A stretch of DNA of 64,000 bases, taken from positions 1 to 64,000 of the forward strand of contig AODO01000007.1 in the NCBI GenBank assembly GCA_000341795.1, read 5' to 3'. This DNA comes from Rhodococcus triatomae BKS 15-14 (GTDB lineage: Bacteria > Actinomycetota > Actinomycetes > Mycobacteriales > Mycobacteriaceae). Shown in pieces: positions 16,170 to 24,498 of this stretch (position 1 is its first letter; every line of letters begins with the position of its first letter). The notes beneath the pieces are model-generated. The model was not told the DNA's origin and made no database searches. It was given only the letters and a program-made list of their open reading frames with translations. The translations under genes were made by a program, and so were the position numbers.

Positions 16170-16865
16170 ATGTCAAGTCGCCGTTTGCGCACGCCGAGTC
16201 CCACCCGAGCCGACCGTGCCCTGACGCAGATTCGCTTCGACATCCTCAACGGCCACCTCGAACCAGGGGCGCGACTGGGCTTCTCAGATCTCGGGTCCCG
16301 CTATGACGTGAGCACAGGGGTGCTGCGTGAGGTCCTCCCTCGACTCGTCGAGCAAGGGCTGGCCACGTCCGAGCCCCAACTCGGCTTCAGGGTGATCGAG
16401 GTTTCTGTCGAACGACTCAACCATCTCACCGACGCCCGCGTAGCGATCGAAACAATCGTTACTCGCGCGGCGATCCAGAACGGTGACCTCACCTGGGAGG
16501 CGGATGTCGTCGCCAAGCATCATGCCCTCGCACGTCTCACAGACGAGGCTGCCGGCGACAGTGTCATCCACGAGAACTGGCTCATTGCGCACGAGCAGTT
16601 TCACTTGGCAATTCTCCAAGGATGCTCGAACCCGTACCTAGTCGACACCGCCTGCCGACTTCGGTCGATCGCGGAGGTCTACCGCTGCTGGTCCGCGCCC
16701 GAGCAGGAGCTCGCGCACCGAGATGTAGCTGCCGAACACCGTGAACTGATGGACGCCGCCATCGGCAGACTTGCAGACCTGGCTGCGGACCGCACCGAGG
16801 CTCACATTCGCCTGACAACTGAGCTGCTCGTCGCTGGACAGGCCGCCAGGAGCGTGGGGCCCTAG
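16170..16865 (+). CDS. GntR-family regulator, FCD (FadR) subfamily
   Basis: This 231-aa protein has an N-terminal winged HTH (ADRALTQIRFDILNGHLEPGARLGFSDLGSRYDVSTGVLREVLPRLVEQGL) and a C-terminal all-helical FCD ligand domain with EQFHLAILQGC and EHRELMDAAIGR. FCD proteins sense organic acids, often through a metal bound by Asp/His residues. It is divergent from the FAH/dioxygenase/synthetase operon and most likely controls it. The TTTCGAAA element in between, also present before the P450 operon, is its probable operator. Confidence 0.88.
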   Translation: MSSRRLRTPSPTRADRALTQIRFDILNGHLEPGARLGFSDLGSRYDVSTGVLREVLPRLVEQGLATSEPQLGFRVIEVSVERLNHLTDARVAIETIVTRAAIQNGDLTWEADVVAKHHALARLTDEAAGDSVIHENWLIAHEQFHLAILQGCSNPYLVDTACRLRSIAEVYRCWSAPEQELAHRDVAAEHRELMDAAIGRLADLAADRTEAHIRLTTELLVAGQAARSVGP

Positions 16866-17276
16866 CTGGACGCCCGCTGCGCAGACGCCGAGATGTAACG
16901 GGCGTCGTGTGGTCGTGGTTCCTCTGATCCCGCTGGACGCGTAGGAGCACACGTCCCCGATTGCTGACTACCAACAACGTGGACTTGATGGCCGCGCCGG
17001 GCAGGCCCTGTCCAACGGTGCGGTCGTGCAACGCTGGCGACGGCGAGCAAAGTCCCAGTCTTGGCGGCGATAAATATGTTGATGTGCAACGGTTTACGGT
17101 CACTCGGGATAGTTGGCACATGTGGAGGTATCGCGGAGGCCGAGATGTCCCGGGCGCCGGTCAGAGCAAGAAGGTCAATCAGAGTATCGGCCTCGTCCTG
17201 AACCGACACCTCGGCTGGACGTCTTGCCGAGGCAAGGTGGCCATCCGCGCCCATCAGCCTGGGCTCGGACTGTTGA
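16866..17276. other. Non-coding interval between GntR and IclR genes
   Basis: No convincing gene or remnant was recognised. Two short similar segments (around 16885-16905 and 17140-17160) share the pattern CGAGATGTxxCGGGCG, which may be chance. The region may be eroded DNA between two convergently oriented regulators. Confidence 0.4.
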
Positions 17277-18095
17277 TCAGTAACCACCCCGGTAGGTTCG
17301 CCTGGTCTCCTTTGCCGCAACGGCGCGAGCGATTCCCAGACTTGCCGTTCGCAGAGCCACACGAAGTGCGTTGACGCCAGTCTGGCCTCCGGGTTGCACG
17401 ATCGAGATTGCGCCCAGCCCCTGGCCTTGTGCATCGACGATAGGCGCAGCGATTGTCGTCACTTCACTCGGACCCACATCAATGGGATTTGCTGCGGTGA
17501 GGGCGACGACACCGTCGCGCCGTGCCGCAGCCACGAGTTGACGCACCCGGCGATGATGTTCAGCAGCCCCGGCAGCGTGCTCCGATGAGCGAAGAACTTC
17601 CCAGAGAACGGCTTCGGGGGAAACCGCCAGGAGTGCAATACCCACACCTGTCCGATCCAGCGGTAGCCGGCCACCCACACGATGAGCCACGACTATCGCG
17701 TTGCGCGCCGACAGACGTTCCACCAAGACGGCCTCTGTGCCCTCACGCACCGCGAGTTGCACATGCTGATCCGTCACTCGATGCAAGTCCTCCATGTAAG
17801 GCAGCGCCGCGCTCCGCAAGCCATAGCCCCTCGGGGCCATCGTGGCGAGTTCCATCATCCGCAGACCGATGACGAACTGGCCGTCGCCGAGTCGCTCCAA
17901 AGCCCCCAGTTCCACGAGTTGTGTCGCGATCCGTAGGGCCGAACTCTTCGGAAGACATGCTCGAGTGGCCAACGAGCTCAGAGTCAACGACTCACCCGGC
18001 ACGCGATACGCGGCGAGAATCCGGAATGCACGAAGAAGGAGAGGTTCACCATCTGCCGGCCGGCCGGAGACTCGGACATCTTCCGTGCCACTCAT
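17277..18095 (-). CDS. IclR-family transcriptional regulator
   Basis: This protein of about 272 aa has an N-terminal winged HTH (LLLRAFRILAAYRVPGESLTLSSLATRACLPKSSALRIATQLVELG) and the IclR ligand domain (VQLAVREGTEAVLVERLS, HRVGGRLPLDRTGVGIALLA, TTIAAPIVDAQGQGLGAISIV). IclR proteins often regulate aromatic catabolism. ATG 18095 is preferred over 18131 because the longer form adds only a non-conserved leader. It is divergent from the FAD hydroxylase gene, 47 bases away, and is the likely regulator of the hydroxylase/hydrolase pair. Confidence 0.87.
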   Translation of the reverse strand: MSGTEDVRVSGRPADGEPLLLRAFRILAAYRVPGESLTLSSLATRACLPKSSALRIATQLVELGALERLGDGQFVIGLRMMELATMAPRGYGLRSAALPYMEDLHRVTDQHVQLAVREGTEAVLVERLSARNAIVVAHRVGGRLPLDRTGVGIALLAVSPEAVLWEVLRSSEHAAGAAEHHRRVRQLVAAARRDGVVALTAANPIDVGPSEVTTIAAPIVDAQGQGLGAISIVQPGGQTGVNALRVALRTASLGIARAVAAKETRRTYRGGY

Positions 18096-18142
18096 CGGAA
18101 TCGGCGTGGTGTGTCTGTCGCCACATGCCAAAGCTTACAGAG

Positions 18143-19735
18143 ATGAACTTTAACCGCACCAACCGCCTTGACTGCGAGGTCGCCATCATCGGCGGCGGCC
18201 CCTCAGGACTGGCCACCGCCGCCGAATTGGCGTACCACGGAGTCCGATCTGTACTCGTCGAGCCGCGCGCGACCGTCTTTCACGATCGTCCTCGAGCAAA
18301 AACCACCAGCATCCGAACAATGGAGCACTTCCGGAAGTGGGGCGTCGCTGAGACAATACGCAGACGCGCGAAGCTTGCGCCAAGCTGGAGTCAACGCGTG
18401 GTCTTCTGCGACACAGCAAATGGTTCTGTGATCACAGAGTTCGACGGCGCATTCGGTCTATCCGTGGATCCGCCCGCATTCGCAGCCGAAACCAGTCAAC
18501 AGGTTCCACAACCTGTCGTCGAAGAAGTTCTGCGCGAGCATCTTCGGGCGAGTGGAATGGTCGACATGCGTCTCGGGACGAGAGCCGCCGCCGTCGTCGA
18601 GCACGACGAGTTCGTGACGATCGCTGCAGAGCACGGCGACGGCACCGCCAGCGAAATCGTCGCCCGATACCTCGTCGGGTGCGATGGGGGGTGGAGCCCG
18701 TCGCGCGACGCCATCGGTGCGAAGCTCGAAGGAACATCCGCGCCGCACGCGAATCTGAACGTTGTCTTCAGTGCGCCATCCTTGCGGCCGAGCGTCGGCG
18801 ACGCAGTTCACTACTGGGCGATCGGTTCCGCGACCCCCGGTGTTCTCGGCCGACTCGACCTCGACGGTCGCTGGTGGGCCAGTTTGGCATCGGCAGGCGA
18901 CGTCACAGACGTTGACCGGGTCAAGGAGTTGATCGCCGGCCTCGTCGGTGTGGAGACCGAGACCTTCGAAGCAGACATTCACTCTGTGGACCCCTGGACA
19001 CCACGCATGCTGCTCGCTGATCGGTTCTCGTCGAAACGAGTCTTCCTCGTGGGTGAGAGCGCCCACCTCAACCCCCCATTCGGCGGACATGGATTCAACA
19101 CCTGTGTAGGGGACGCGGTCAACATCGGCTGGAAGCTGGCAGCAGTCATCCAGGGATGGGGTGGAGAGGGCCTGCTCGAGTCATACGAAATCGAGCGACG
19201 TCGCGTTGCCCAACAGACCATCGATTCAGCCGTCTCGAATCTTCGCGCTTCCGGCGTCGGCATCGCCAAGACAGCCGAGGCCCTGCAGGAGACCAAAGCC
19301 GAGGAGTTCTACTCGTTCGGTCTCGTGCTGGGCTACACGTACGCGGGTTCCCCCGTTGTCGCCGACGGGCCCTCCCCCAATGAGACTGACGTGCGCCACT
19401 ATCAGCCGAGCTTCGAGCCCGGCGCGCGCCTGCCACACACATGGCTGACTCCCAGCCGGTCCTTATACGACGTTCTCGGCGTCGGGTACAGCCTCTTGAT
19501 TCCCGCGACCGCTGCGCTACAGGGACTCGATTCATTCACTCAGGCATGCACCGCCAGATCTATTCCGCTCTCGATTGTCTCGGTGCCGGTCAACGCTACC
19601 GGGGCGCAGGATCAGTTCCTGCTCATCCGGCCGGACCAACACATCGCGTGGACCGGGACCGACATCACAGACATCGACCTCGACCTCGTGACAGGAAAGG
19701 CGAGCGTGTCATCGAAGGCCGCCTTCCACCATTGA
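18143..19735 (+). CDS. FAD-dependent aromatic hydroxylase (PheA/TfdB/MhpA type)
   Basis: This 530-aa class A flavoprotein monooxygenase hydroxylates phenolic rings with NAD(P)H and O2. The GxGxxG dinucleotide fold is at the N-terminus (VAIIGGGPSGLATAAELAYHG). The second FAD/NAD motif YLVGCDGGWSPSRDAIG and the ribityl-binding motif GESAHLNPPFGGHGFNTCVGDA follow; the usual GDAAH reads GESAH. A thioredoxin-like C-terminal domain is present. The start at 18143 lies close before the FAD fold. ATG 18125 is a second option, and the open frame extends further upstream into the IclR gene. It precedes the ZenA-like hydrolase gene and may ortho-hydroxylate its aromatic product for extradiol cleavage. 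Confidence 0.88.
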   Translation: MNFNRTNRLDCEVAIIGGGPSGLATAAELAYHGVRSVLVEPRATVFHDRPRAKTTSIRTMEHFRKWGVAETIRRRAKLAPSWSQRVVFCDTANGSVITEFDGAFGLSVDPPAFAAETSQQVPQPVVEEVLREHLRASGMVDMRLGTRAAAVVEHDEFVTIAAEHGDGTASEIVARYLVGCDGGWSPSRDAIGAKLEGTSAPHANLNVVFSAPSLRPSVGDAVHYWAIGSATPGVLGRLDLDGRWWASLASAGDVTDVDRVKELIAGLVGVETETFEADIHSVDPWTPRMLLADRFSSKRVFLVGESAHLNPPFGGHGFNTCVGDAVNIGWKLAAVIQGWGGEGLLESYEIERRRVAQQTIDSAVSNLRASGVGIAKTAEALQETKAEEFYSFGLVLGYTYAGSPVVADGPSPNETDVRHYQPSFEPGARLPHTWLTPSRSLYDVLGVGYSLLIPATAALQGLDSFTQACTARSIPLSIVSVPVNATGAQDQFLLIRPDQHIAWTGTDITDIDLDLVTGKASVSSKAAFHH

Positions 19736-19806
19736 CCTCATCAGCACATCGTCATCAGCATCTCCGCGCACTCGTGCCGCGGAGGCTCACACTGAAAGGG
19801 AACAGG

Positions 19807-20757
19807 ATGAACCAACATGCAACTCCGCGTCGTGGGGCGCCAGAAAGCGTTTTCGTGCCGCACGACTACGAGGAGAAGCTCGTCGATCTCGGTGAGATCG
19901 ACCTGAACTACGCCGAAGCAGGCTCGCCAGACAAGCCGGCACTTCTGCTGATCCCCTCACAGAGCGAATCGTGGTGGGGCTACGAAGAGGCCATGGGCCT
20001 GCTCGCCGAGGACTACCACGTCTTTGCCGTCGACATGCGCGGCCAGGGGCGGAGCACCTGGACACCGGGCCGGTACAGCCTCGACAACTTCGGCAACGAT
20101 CTCGTCCGATTCATCGATCTCGTGATCGGTCGGACCGTCATCGTGTCGGGCAACTCCTCGGGCGGTGTAGTGGCCGCCTGGTTGGCAGCATTCTCGCTGC
20201 CCGGTCAGGTCCGAGCGGCCCTGGCGGAGGACGCACCATTCTTCGCGTCGGAACTGGACCCCAAGGTCGGGCACACGATCCGCCAGGCCGCGGGACACAT
20301 CTTCGTGAACTGGCGAGACTACCTTGGGGATCAGTGGTCAGTCGGCGACTACGCCGGCTTCCTCAAGGCCATGAAGAGCTCCGAGGTTCCGATGCTCCGA
20401 CAGGTTCCGCTCCCTGAAACGGCCCCCCAGAACCTCTTGGAGTACGACCCCGAGTGGGCCCGCGCGTTCTACGAGGGCACCGTTGCGCAGACCTGCCCAC
20501 ACGACTACATGCTGTCGCAGGTCAAGGTTCCGATGCTGGTGACCCACCACGCCCGGATGATCGACGAGGCAACCTCCGGGCTCGTTGGGGCAATGTCCGA
20601 TCTACAAGTGCAGAAGGCGGCAGAGATCATCCGGGGAACCGGCGTCCAGGTCGACGTAGTGGACCTCCCGGAGGCGCCACACATCTTGCATCAACTCGCG
20701 CCGAAGGAGTACGTCGAGATCCTGAATAACTGGGTCGAGAAACTCCCTCCGGTCTGA
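19807..20757 (+). CDS. Alpha/beta hydrolase resembling zearalenone hydrolase (ZenA)
   Basis: This 316-aa alpha/beta hydrolase has the nucleophile elbow G-N-S-S-G (Ser117), an oxyanion region at LLLIPSQSESWW and a probable catalytic His in APHILHQL. Distinctive stretches (LNYAEAGSPDKPALLLIP, VFAVDMRGQGRSTWTPGRY, AEDAPFFASEL, EYDPEWARAFYEGTV) agree closely with what I remember of the Rhodococcus lactonase ZenA, which opens the zearalenone macrolactone. This is recall, not an alignment. The start at 19807 has an AACAGG/GAAAGGGA ribosome region. The gene follows the FAD hydroxylase by 71 bases and ends at a strong terminator. The likely role is hydrolysis of an aryl ester or lactone. Confidence 0.85.
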   Translation: MNQHATPRRGAPESVFVPHDYEEKLVDLGEIDLNYAEAGSPDKPALLLIPSQSESWWGYEEAMGLLAEDYHVFAVDMRGQGRSTWTPGRYSLDNFGNDLVRFIDLVIGRTVIVSGNSSGGVVAAWLAAFSLPGQVRAALAEDAPFFASELDPKVGHTIRQAAGHIFVNWRDYLGDQWSVGDYAGFLKAMKSSEVPMLRQVPLPETAPQNLLEYDPEWARAFYEGTVAQTCPHDYMLSQVKVPMLVTHHARMIDEATSGLVGAMSDLQVQKAAEIIRGTGVQVDVVDLPEAPHILHQLAPKEYVEILNNWVEKLPPV

Positions 20758-20782
20758 CCCAACGCAAGACTCCATCCTGAAG

Positions 20783-20818
20783 GAGCCCCTGACCCTGGTT
20801 CAACGGGGTCAGGGGCTC
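20783..20818. terminator. Bidirectional terminator between hydrolase and P450 operon
   Basis: Perfect 13-bp arms (20783-20795 and 20806-20818) enclose a 10-nt loop between two convergent transcription units. Confidence 0.8.
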
Positions 20819-20975
20819 ATCGGTCTTCTCTGAAGTGGTCGGATAGGCCATCGCCGATGGCAGACAGTCGGCGCGCGAGCGCAGATCGTCACGGAGCGAA
20901 GCGCCTACCGACAGTGGGGTCACGGACGTCGGGCGCTCGACTGCACACGACTGCCGTCGGCCGATGAACGGTGCC

Positions 20976-22136
20976 TCAGGTCGCGCGGAGAAGACCTGAC
21001 CGGTTTCGCGTCAAGCGCTTCAGTTGAGCCGGGCGCAAATGATGGTTCCACCCGAGCACACGACGCGGAGCGTCCGGGGGCCCCCAGGTGAGCAGCGACG
21101 AACCGCCAGAATTCCAGCCCTCGTCGGTCTCGAGCTCCGAGTCAGGCGCCATCGGGCCGCTGACTTTGATGTCGAGTCCAAACTGCTCAGTCCAGAAGTA
21201 GTGCGACGGAACATACTCGGGTGCTGCGTCCCCATGAAGCAACGCGCGCGCAGCCGCACGGGACTGATCGACCGCATTGGTCCAGCTGGGGATCCGCAGC
21301 TCGTTCCCCGAATGCAAGAAGCGCGAGGCGACGTCTCCTGCGGCCACGACGTCGGCGCGGACCCTGCAACGTGAATCCACGCAGACCCCGCCTGCCAGTT
21401 TCAGGCCACTCCCCGCGAGCCATTCAACATTGGGCACGTCGCCCACAGCGGAGATTACGAGGTCCGCCTCGAAGACCCTGCCGCAAGAAGTCTTGGCGCC
21501 CAGCGGCCGTGATCCTGGCTCGCCGAAAAGTTCCACGCCGCCAGGGTCGACGTGGAAGAGAATCCCCGCCTCAAGCGCGACATCCCGTATCCGGGCGGCC
21601 ACAATCGACCCGACCAATCGCTGCATTGGAGGCTCGCGGTCGATCAGAGTCACGGACTTGTCGAGTTGCCGCAGGGTCGAGGCGATCTCCATTCCCAAGA
21701 ACCCGCCACCGACGACAAGCACCGACGAGGCGGCCACGAGTTCGTCCCGGAGTTCATCGCAGTCGCGATGATCGCGAACGACGAACTCTCGTAGCTCCGG
21801 AGCCAGCCTTCGCGCACGGGCGCCAGTCGCGATCACGAGGCCGTCCCAGACAATCGATCCCGAATTGGTGTGAACGACGCGGTTGTTCAGGTCGAGGGAA
21901 TCGGCGCGGACACCTGTCCGGAGGTCGACATCGCCGGAAACTGACGGCAAGAAGATGTCCTCGAGTGACTCTCGACCGGCAAGTGCACCTTTTGACAGCG
22001 GAACACGCGTGTATGGCGCAACGGACTCCTGGCTAAGCAGTGTGATCGAGCCGTCGAATCCCTCCAGTCGCAGCGTTTCGGCTGCGGTCACCGCGGCGAT
22101 CGACCCGCCGACCACAACGATGTTCTGCATTGTCAT
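20976..22136 (-). CDS. NAD(P)H:ferredoxin reductase of the P450 system
   Basis: This 386-aa FAD-dependent pyridine nucleotide-disulfide-type reductase has the N-terminal FAD motif VVVGGSIAAVTAAETLR, the TRVPLSKG segment and the central NAD motif VLVVGGGFLGMEIASTLR. The FAD-binding VVAAGDVA and the C-terminal reductase domain containing HYFWTEQFG follow. Such proteins pass electrons from NADH to a small ferredoxin and then to a P450 or dioxygenase. ATG 22136 overlaps the ferredoxin stop (ATGA). It is the last gene of the tightly coupled P450 - ferredoxin - reductase operon. Confidence 0.9.
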   Translation of the reverse strand: MTMQNIVVVGGSIAAVTAAETLRLEGFDGSITLLSQESVAPYTRVPLSKGALAGRESLEDIFLPSVSGDVDLRTGVRADSLDLNNRVVHTNSGSIVWDGLVIATGARARRLAPELREFVVRDHRDCDELRDELVAASSVLVVGGGFLGMEIASTLRQLDKSVTLIDREPPMQRLVGSIVAARIRDVALEAGILFHVDPGGVELFGEPGSRPLGAKTSCGRVFEADLVISAVGDVPNVEWLAGSGLKLAGGVCVDSRCRVRADVVAAGDVASRFLHSGNELRIPSWTNAVDQSRAAARALLHGDAAPEYVPSHYFWTEQFGLDIKVSGPMAPDSELETDEGWNSGGSSLLTWGPPDAPRRVLGWNHHLRPAQLKRLTRNRSGLLRAT

Positions 22137-22324
22137 TTCATGACTTTCAGCGCCGCGACAGGACACACCCGTGCGCCGGCCTCGGCCGGGCGTTCCAGCG
22201 ACTCGGGAACGTCTGGGTGAACGATCACAACCATTGCATTCTCATCCAACTCGTACATGTCAGGTGCAACTTCCTCGCACAGCCCGTGCCCCTCGCACCG
22301 GTCGAGATCTGCGATGATCCTCAT
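22133..22324 (-). CDS. 3Fe-4S-type ferredoxin
   Basis: This 63-aa ferredoxin has the pattern CEGHGLC (Cys10, Cys16) and a later C-P pair (Cys54-Pro), which is the reduced cysteine set of actinobacterial P450 ferredoxins carrying a 3Fe-4S or 4Fe-4S cluster. ATG 22324 overlaps the stop of the P450 gene, and its own stop overlaps the reductase start, both as ATGA. It shuttles electrons between its two neighbours. Confidence 0.92.
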   Translation of the reverse strand: MRIIADLDRCEGHGLCEEVAPDMYELDENAMVVIVHPDVPESLERPAEAGARVCPVAALKVMK

Positions 22325-23526
22325 GCCGAGGCTCCCATCACCTTGCGCTCGAAGTGCAGCCGGATGGGAAGCTCCGCATAGGCGCGCGTCGTGTTGTTGA
22401 TCAGAATCCGGGGCTCTCCTGCCGGCTCGAACCGGGTCACGATTTCTGCAAGTCGCGTCATCAGAGCGCTGAACTCCAAGCGCGCGAGACCCTGCCCAGC
22501 GCATCCGTGCACTCCGTAACCCAGCGCAAGATGGTCCGAGTTGGCACGCGTCACGTCGAACTCGTCCGCGCGGTCCCATTTCCGCTCGTCCCGGTTGGCC
22601 GAGCCGAACAGCAGCAAGACTCTCGAGCCGGATGGGATCGTGACCCCGTCCACTTTCGTATCGTGTGCCGCCACTCGGCTGAAACCGCGGATCGGCGACT
22701 CCAAACGGATCACCTCATTGAACGCGGCGCCAATCAGACTTGGATCGTCCTTCACAAGCTTCCACTGGTCCGGATTCCGGGAGAACAGCGCAATCGCCGA
22801 GCCGATCGCGCTGACAGTGGTTTCGAGCGACGGACCGAAGTAGTCCAGGAGAAGACTCGGGCACTGCTCAACGCTGATGACGCCGTTGTCGGCTGCCTTC
22901 AGGACATCAGCACCCAGCGATTCTGGAAGCACTGCACGACTCTGTGCCAATCGAGTGATGTACTCGACCATCTCCATTGCAAGCCCAGCCGCCTCAGGCG
23001 TTCGGTCGCTGACAGGGCCGCCGAGGTCGGCACTGGCCTTGGCCCACTTCAGCAGGTGAGGACGGCACTCTTCCGGGAACCCCAAGAAGTCCGGCACAAC
23101 CGCCATCGGCATCGCCTGCGCGATCAGAGGAATCGCGTCGACAACGGTGGATTCGCAGCGCAGAACCGACTCGACAACCACCGCGGCACGTGAGTCCACT
23201 CGCTCCCGCTGCTCTCGCAGAGCCCTTGGCGTCAACCGGTGAGCGACCACCTGGCGAAGGTGATCGTGAAGGGGGGGATCGCTCGCGACCGTGGTCCCGC
23301 GACTCATCTCGTTGACCTGCTCATTGAGCATCACACCCTGGCCGGACACGAATGTCTCATGATCGCCGAGAGCCTCTCGGACGTCGTCATAGCGCGCAAT
23401 CGCGAAGACCTCTTCGCGCGGCAACCAGACGGCAGGCCCAAGATTCCGTATCTCTCGGTAGCGGTCATAGGGCTCTTCGATTCCGGCGTCACTGAAAAGT
23501 TCTCCGTCGTAGACCAGGGCATTCAT
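22321..23526 (-). CDS. Cytochrome P450
   Basis: This 401-aa bacterial class I P450 has an I-helix of unusual form, LDYFGPSLETTVSAIG, in place of the common AGxDTT; the ExxR motif as EVIR; and the heme loop LGYGVHGCAGQGLARLE with the proximal cysteine. The usual Phe at the start of the heme loop is Leu. The GPSLETT form recalls P450s that oxidise small aromatic acids or ethers, but the substrate is uncertain. It is first in an operon with its own ferredoxin and reductase. The promoter region carries the TTTCGAAA element shared with the ring-cleavage operon, so it probably performs an early oxidation or O-dealkylation in the same pathway. Confidence 0.92.
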   Translation of the reverse strand: MNALVYDGELFSDAGIEEPYDRYREIRNLGPAVWLPREEVFAIARYDDVREALGDHETFVSGQGVMLNEQVNEMSRGTTVASDPPLHDHLRQVVAHRLTPRALREQRERVDSRAAVVVESVLRCESTVVDAIPLIAQAMPMAVVPDFLGFPEECRPHLLKWAKASADLGGPVSDRTPEAAGLAMEMVEYITRLAQSRAVLPESLGADVLKAADNGVISVEQCPSLLLDYFGPSLETTVSAIGSAIALFSRNPDQWKLVKDDPSLIGAAFNEVIRLESPIRGFSRVAAHDTKVDGVTIPSGSRVLLLFGSANRDERKWDRADEFDVTRANSDHLALGYGVHGCAGQGLARLEFSALMTRLAEIVTRFEPAGEPRILINNTTRAYAELPIRLHFERKVMGASA

Positions 23527-23660
23527 GCTGCATCTCTACTTTCCAACGGCTCAACCCCTGCCGCGACTGACCTCACGTAGTGGCGCACGGGGGGAGGGCT
23601 CACGTCATACATCTGCGGATCGTCTGCTCGTCATGGTGCTGTGACTGGAGTCATAGAACC

Positions 23661-23697
23661 ATGACAACATTCGGTATAGCAACATGATTTCGAAATT
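23661..23697. promoter_or_regulatory. Shared promoter element (TTTCGAAA type), P450 operon copy
   Basis: CATGACAACATTCGG followed by CAACATGATTTCGAAATT (23680-23697) parallels the arrangement at 16100-16135. It lies about 135-165 bases upstream of the P450 start. Confidence 0.6.
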
Positions 23698-23873
23698 ATT
23701 AGGCTTCGGCGAGTGGAGACATCGCGACAGCAACGAGGCAAGTTGGCTGGGCCCGGTGAGGATTGGCGATCCCCTCACCCGGCCCTGCACAGGCGCACCT
23801 GCCCTCCAAGTTGGGCCGACCCGCAGTCGGCGCCGGCGTTTCCCGGCACGTGTAGCGGGACTCCGATCTCCAC

Positions 23874-24155
23874 GTGAAGCTGCTCTTGGTCGAAACATGG
23901 CAAGCACGCGCGTCCTGTCGTTCACTAGGCGACTACTTGTACTTCGCCCCGAGCAGCGAACGAGAGCACGAACGAGCGCGACGAGAACGCGCAGCCAAGC
24001 AGATATGCTTGGTGTGCCCTGCACTTCTGCCCTGCCGCCGGTACGCGCTTGAAGCGAACGAACCGTACGGAGTCTGGGGAGGCATGTCCGAGTCCGAGCG
24101 CCGCAGGCACAGACAAACCGACTTGGTTCCGCCACCGACAGTTCCCCCGTCCTGA
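23874..24155 (+). CDS. WhiB-family iron-sulfur transcriptional regulator (copy 2)
   Basis: This 93-aa protein has Cys15, Cys45-x2-Cys48-x5-Cys54 (KQICLVCPALLPC), then G-V-W-G-G and ESERRRHR, the complete WhiB signature. GTG start; an in-frame stop lies 21 bases upstream, so a longer form is not possible. It has long stretches of DNA identity with copy 1 (10879-11211), especially around GGGGAGGCATGTC. The leader is much shorter than in copy 1. It may sense redox or NO stress produced by the oxygenases beside it. Confidence 0.83.
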   Translation: MKLLLVETWQARASCRSLGDYLYFAPSSEREHERARRERAAKQICLVCPALLPCRRYALEANEPYGVWGGMSESERRRHRQTDLVPPPTVPPS

Positions 24156-24498
24156 GCGCGTCAGCTATAGCCGCACTCACTGCCGGGCCGCATTTCGTAA
24201 CAGTTGAATTCGTCTCGTTACCACCAGTACGCGTCGAAGAGTTCGCTGCGTGAACTGGCGATCCTCGCATACCGTTCGATCTACTTCATGCACGTGTGAC
24301 GTGCAATTATGCGACTTCGCCGGAGCCTGCCGCTTGACACGGTCCGCTCGTCCTGGCTCGGCAGCGACAATGGGACGCGAGCCTTCATGCACCGCCCGTG
24401 GACGACGAGCCGACGTCGTTGCCCTGCCGCATTCCTATGAGACCTGTCCCACTGGGGTTTTCGAGCAGGTGACGTGGCTCGATGTCCCAGCGGTCTAC
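24156..24498. other. Non-coding interval between WhiB copy 2 and the LAL regulator
   Basis: No convincing gene. The two flanking genes converge here, but I found no clear hairpin. Confidence 0.4.

Noticed and set aside
23605-24270. A 221-codon minus-strand frame opposite WhiB copy 2
   Set aside because: A similar antisense frame occurs opposite WhiB copy 1; both are shadows of WhiB codon usage.
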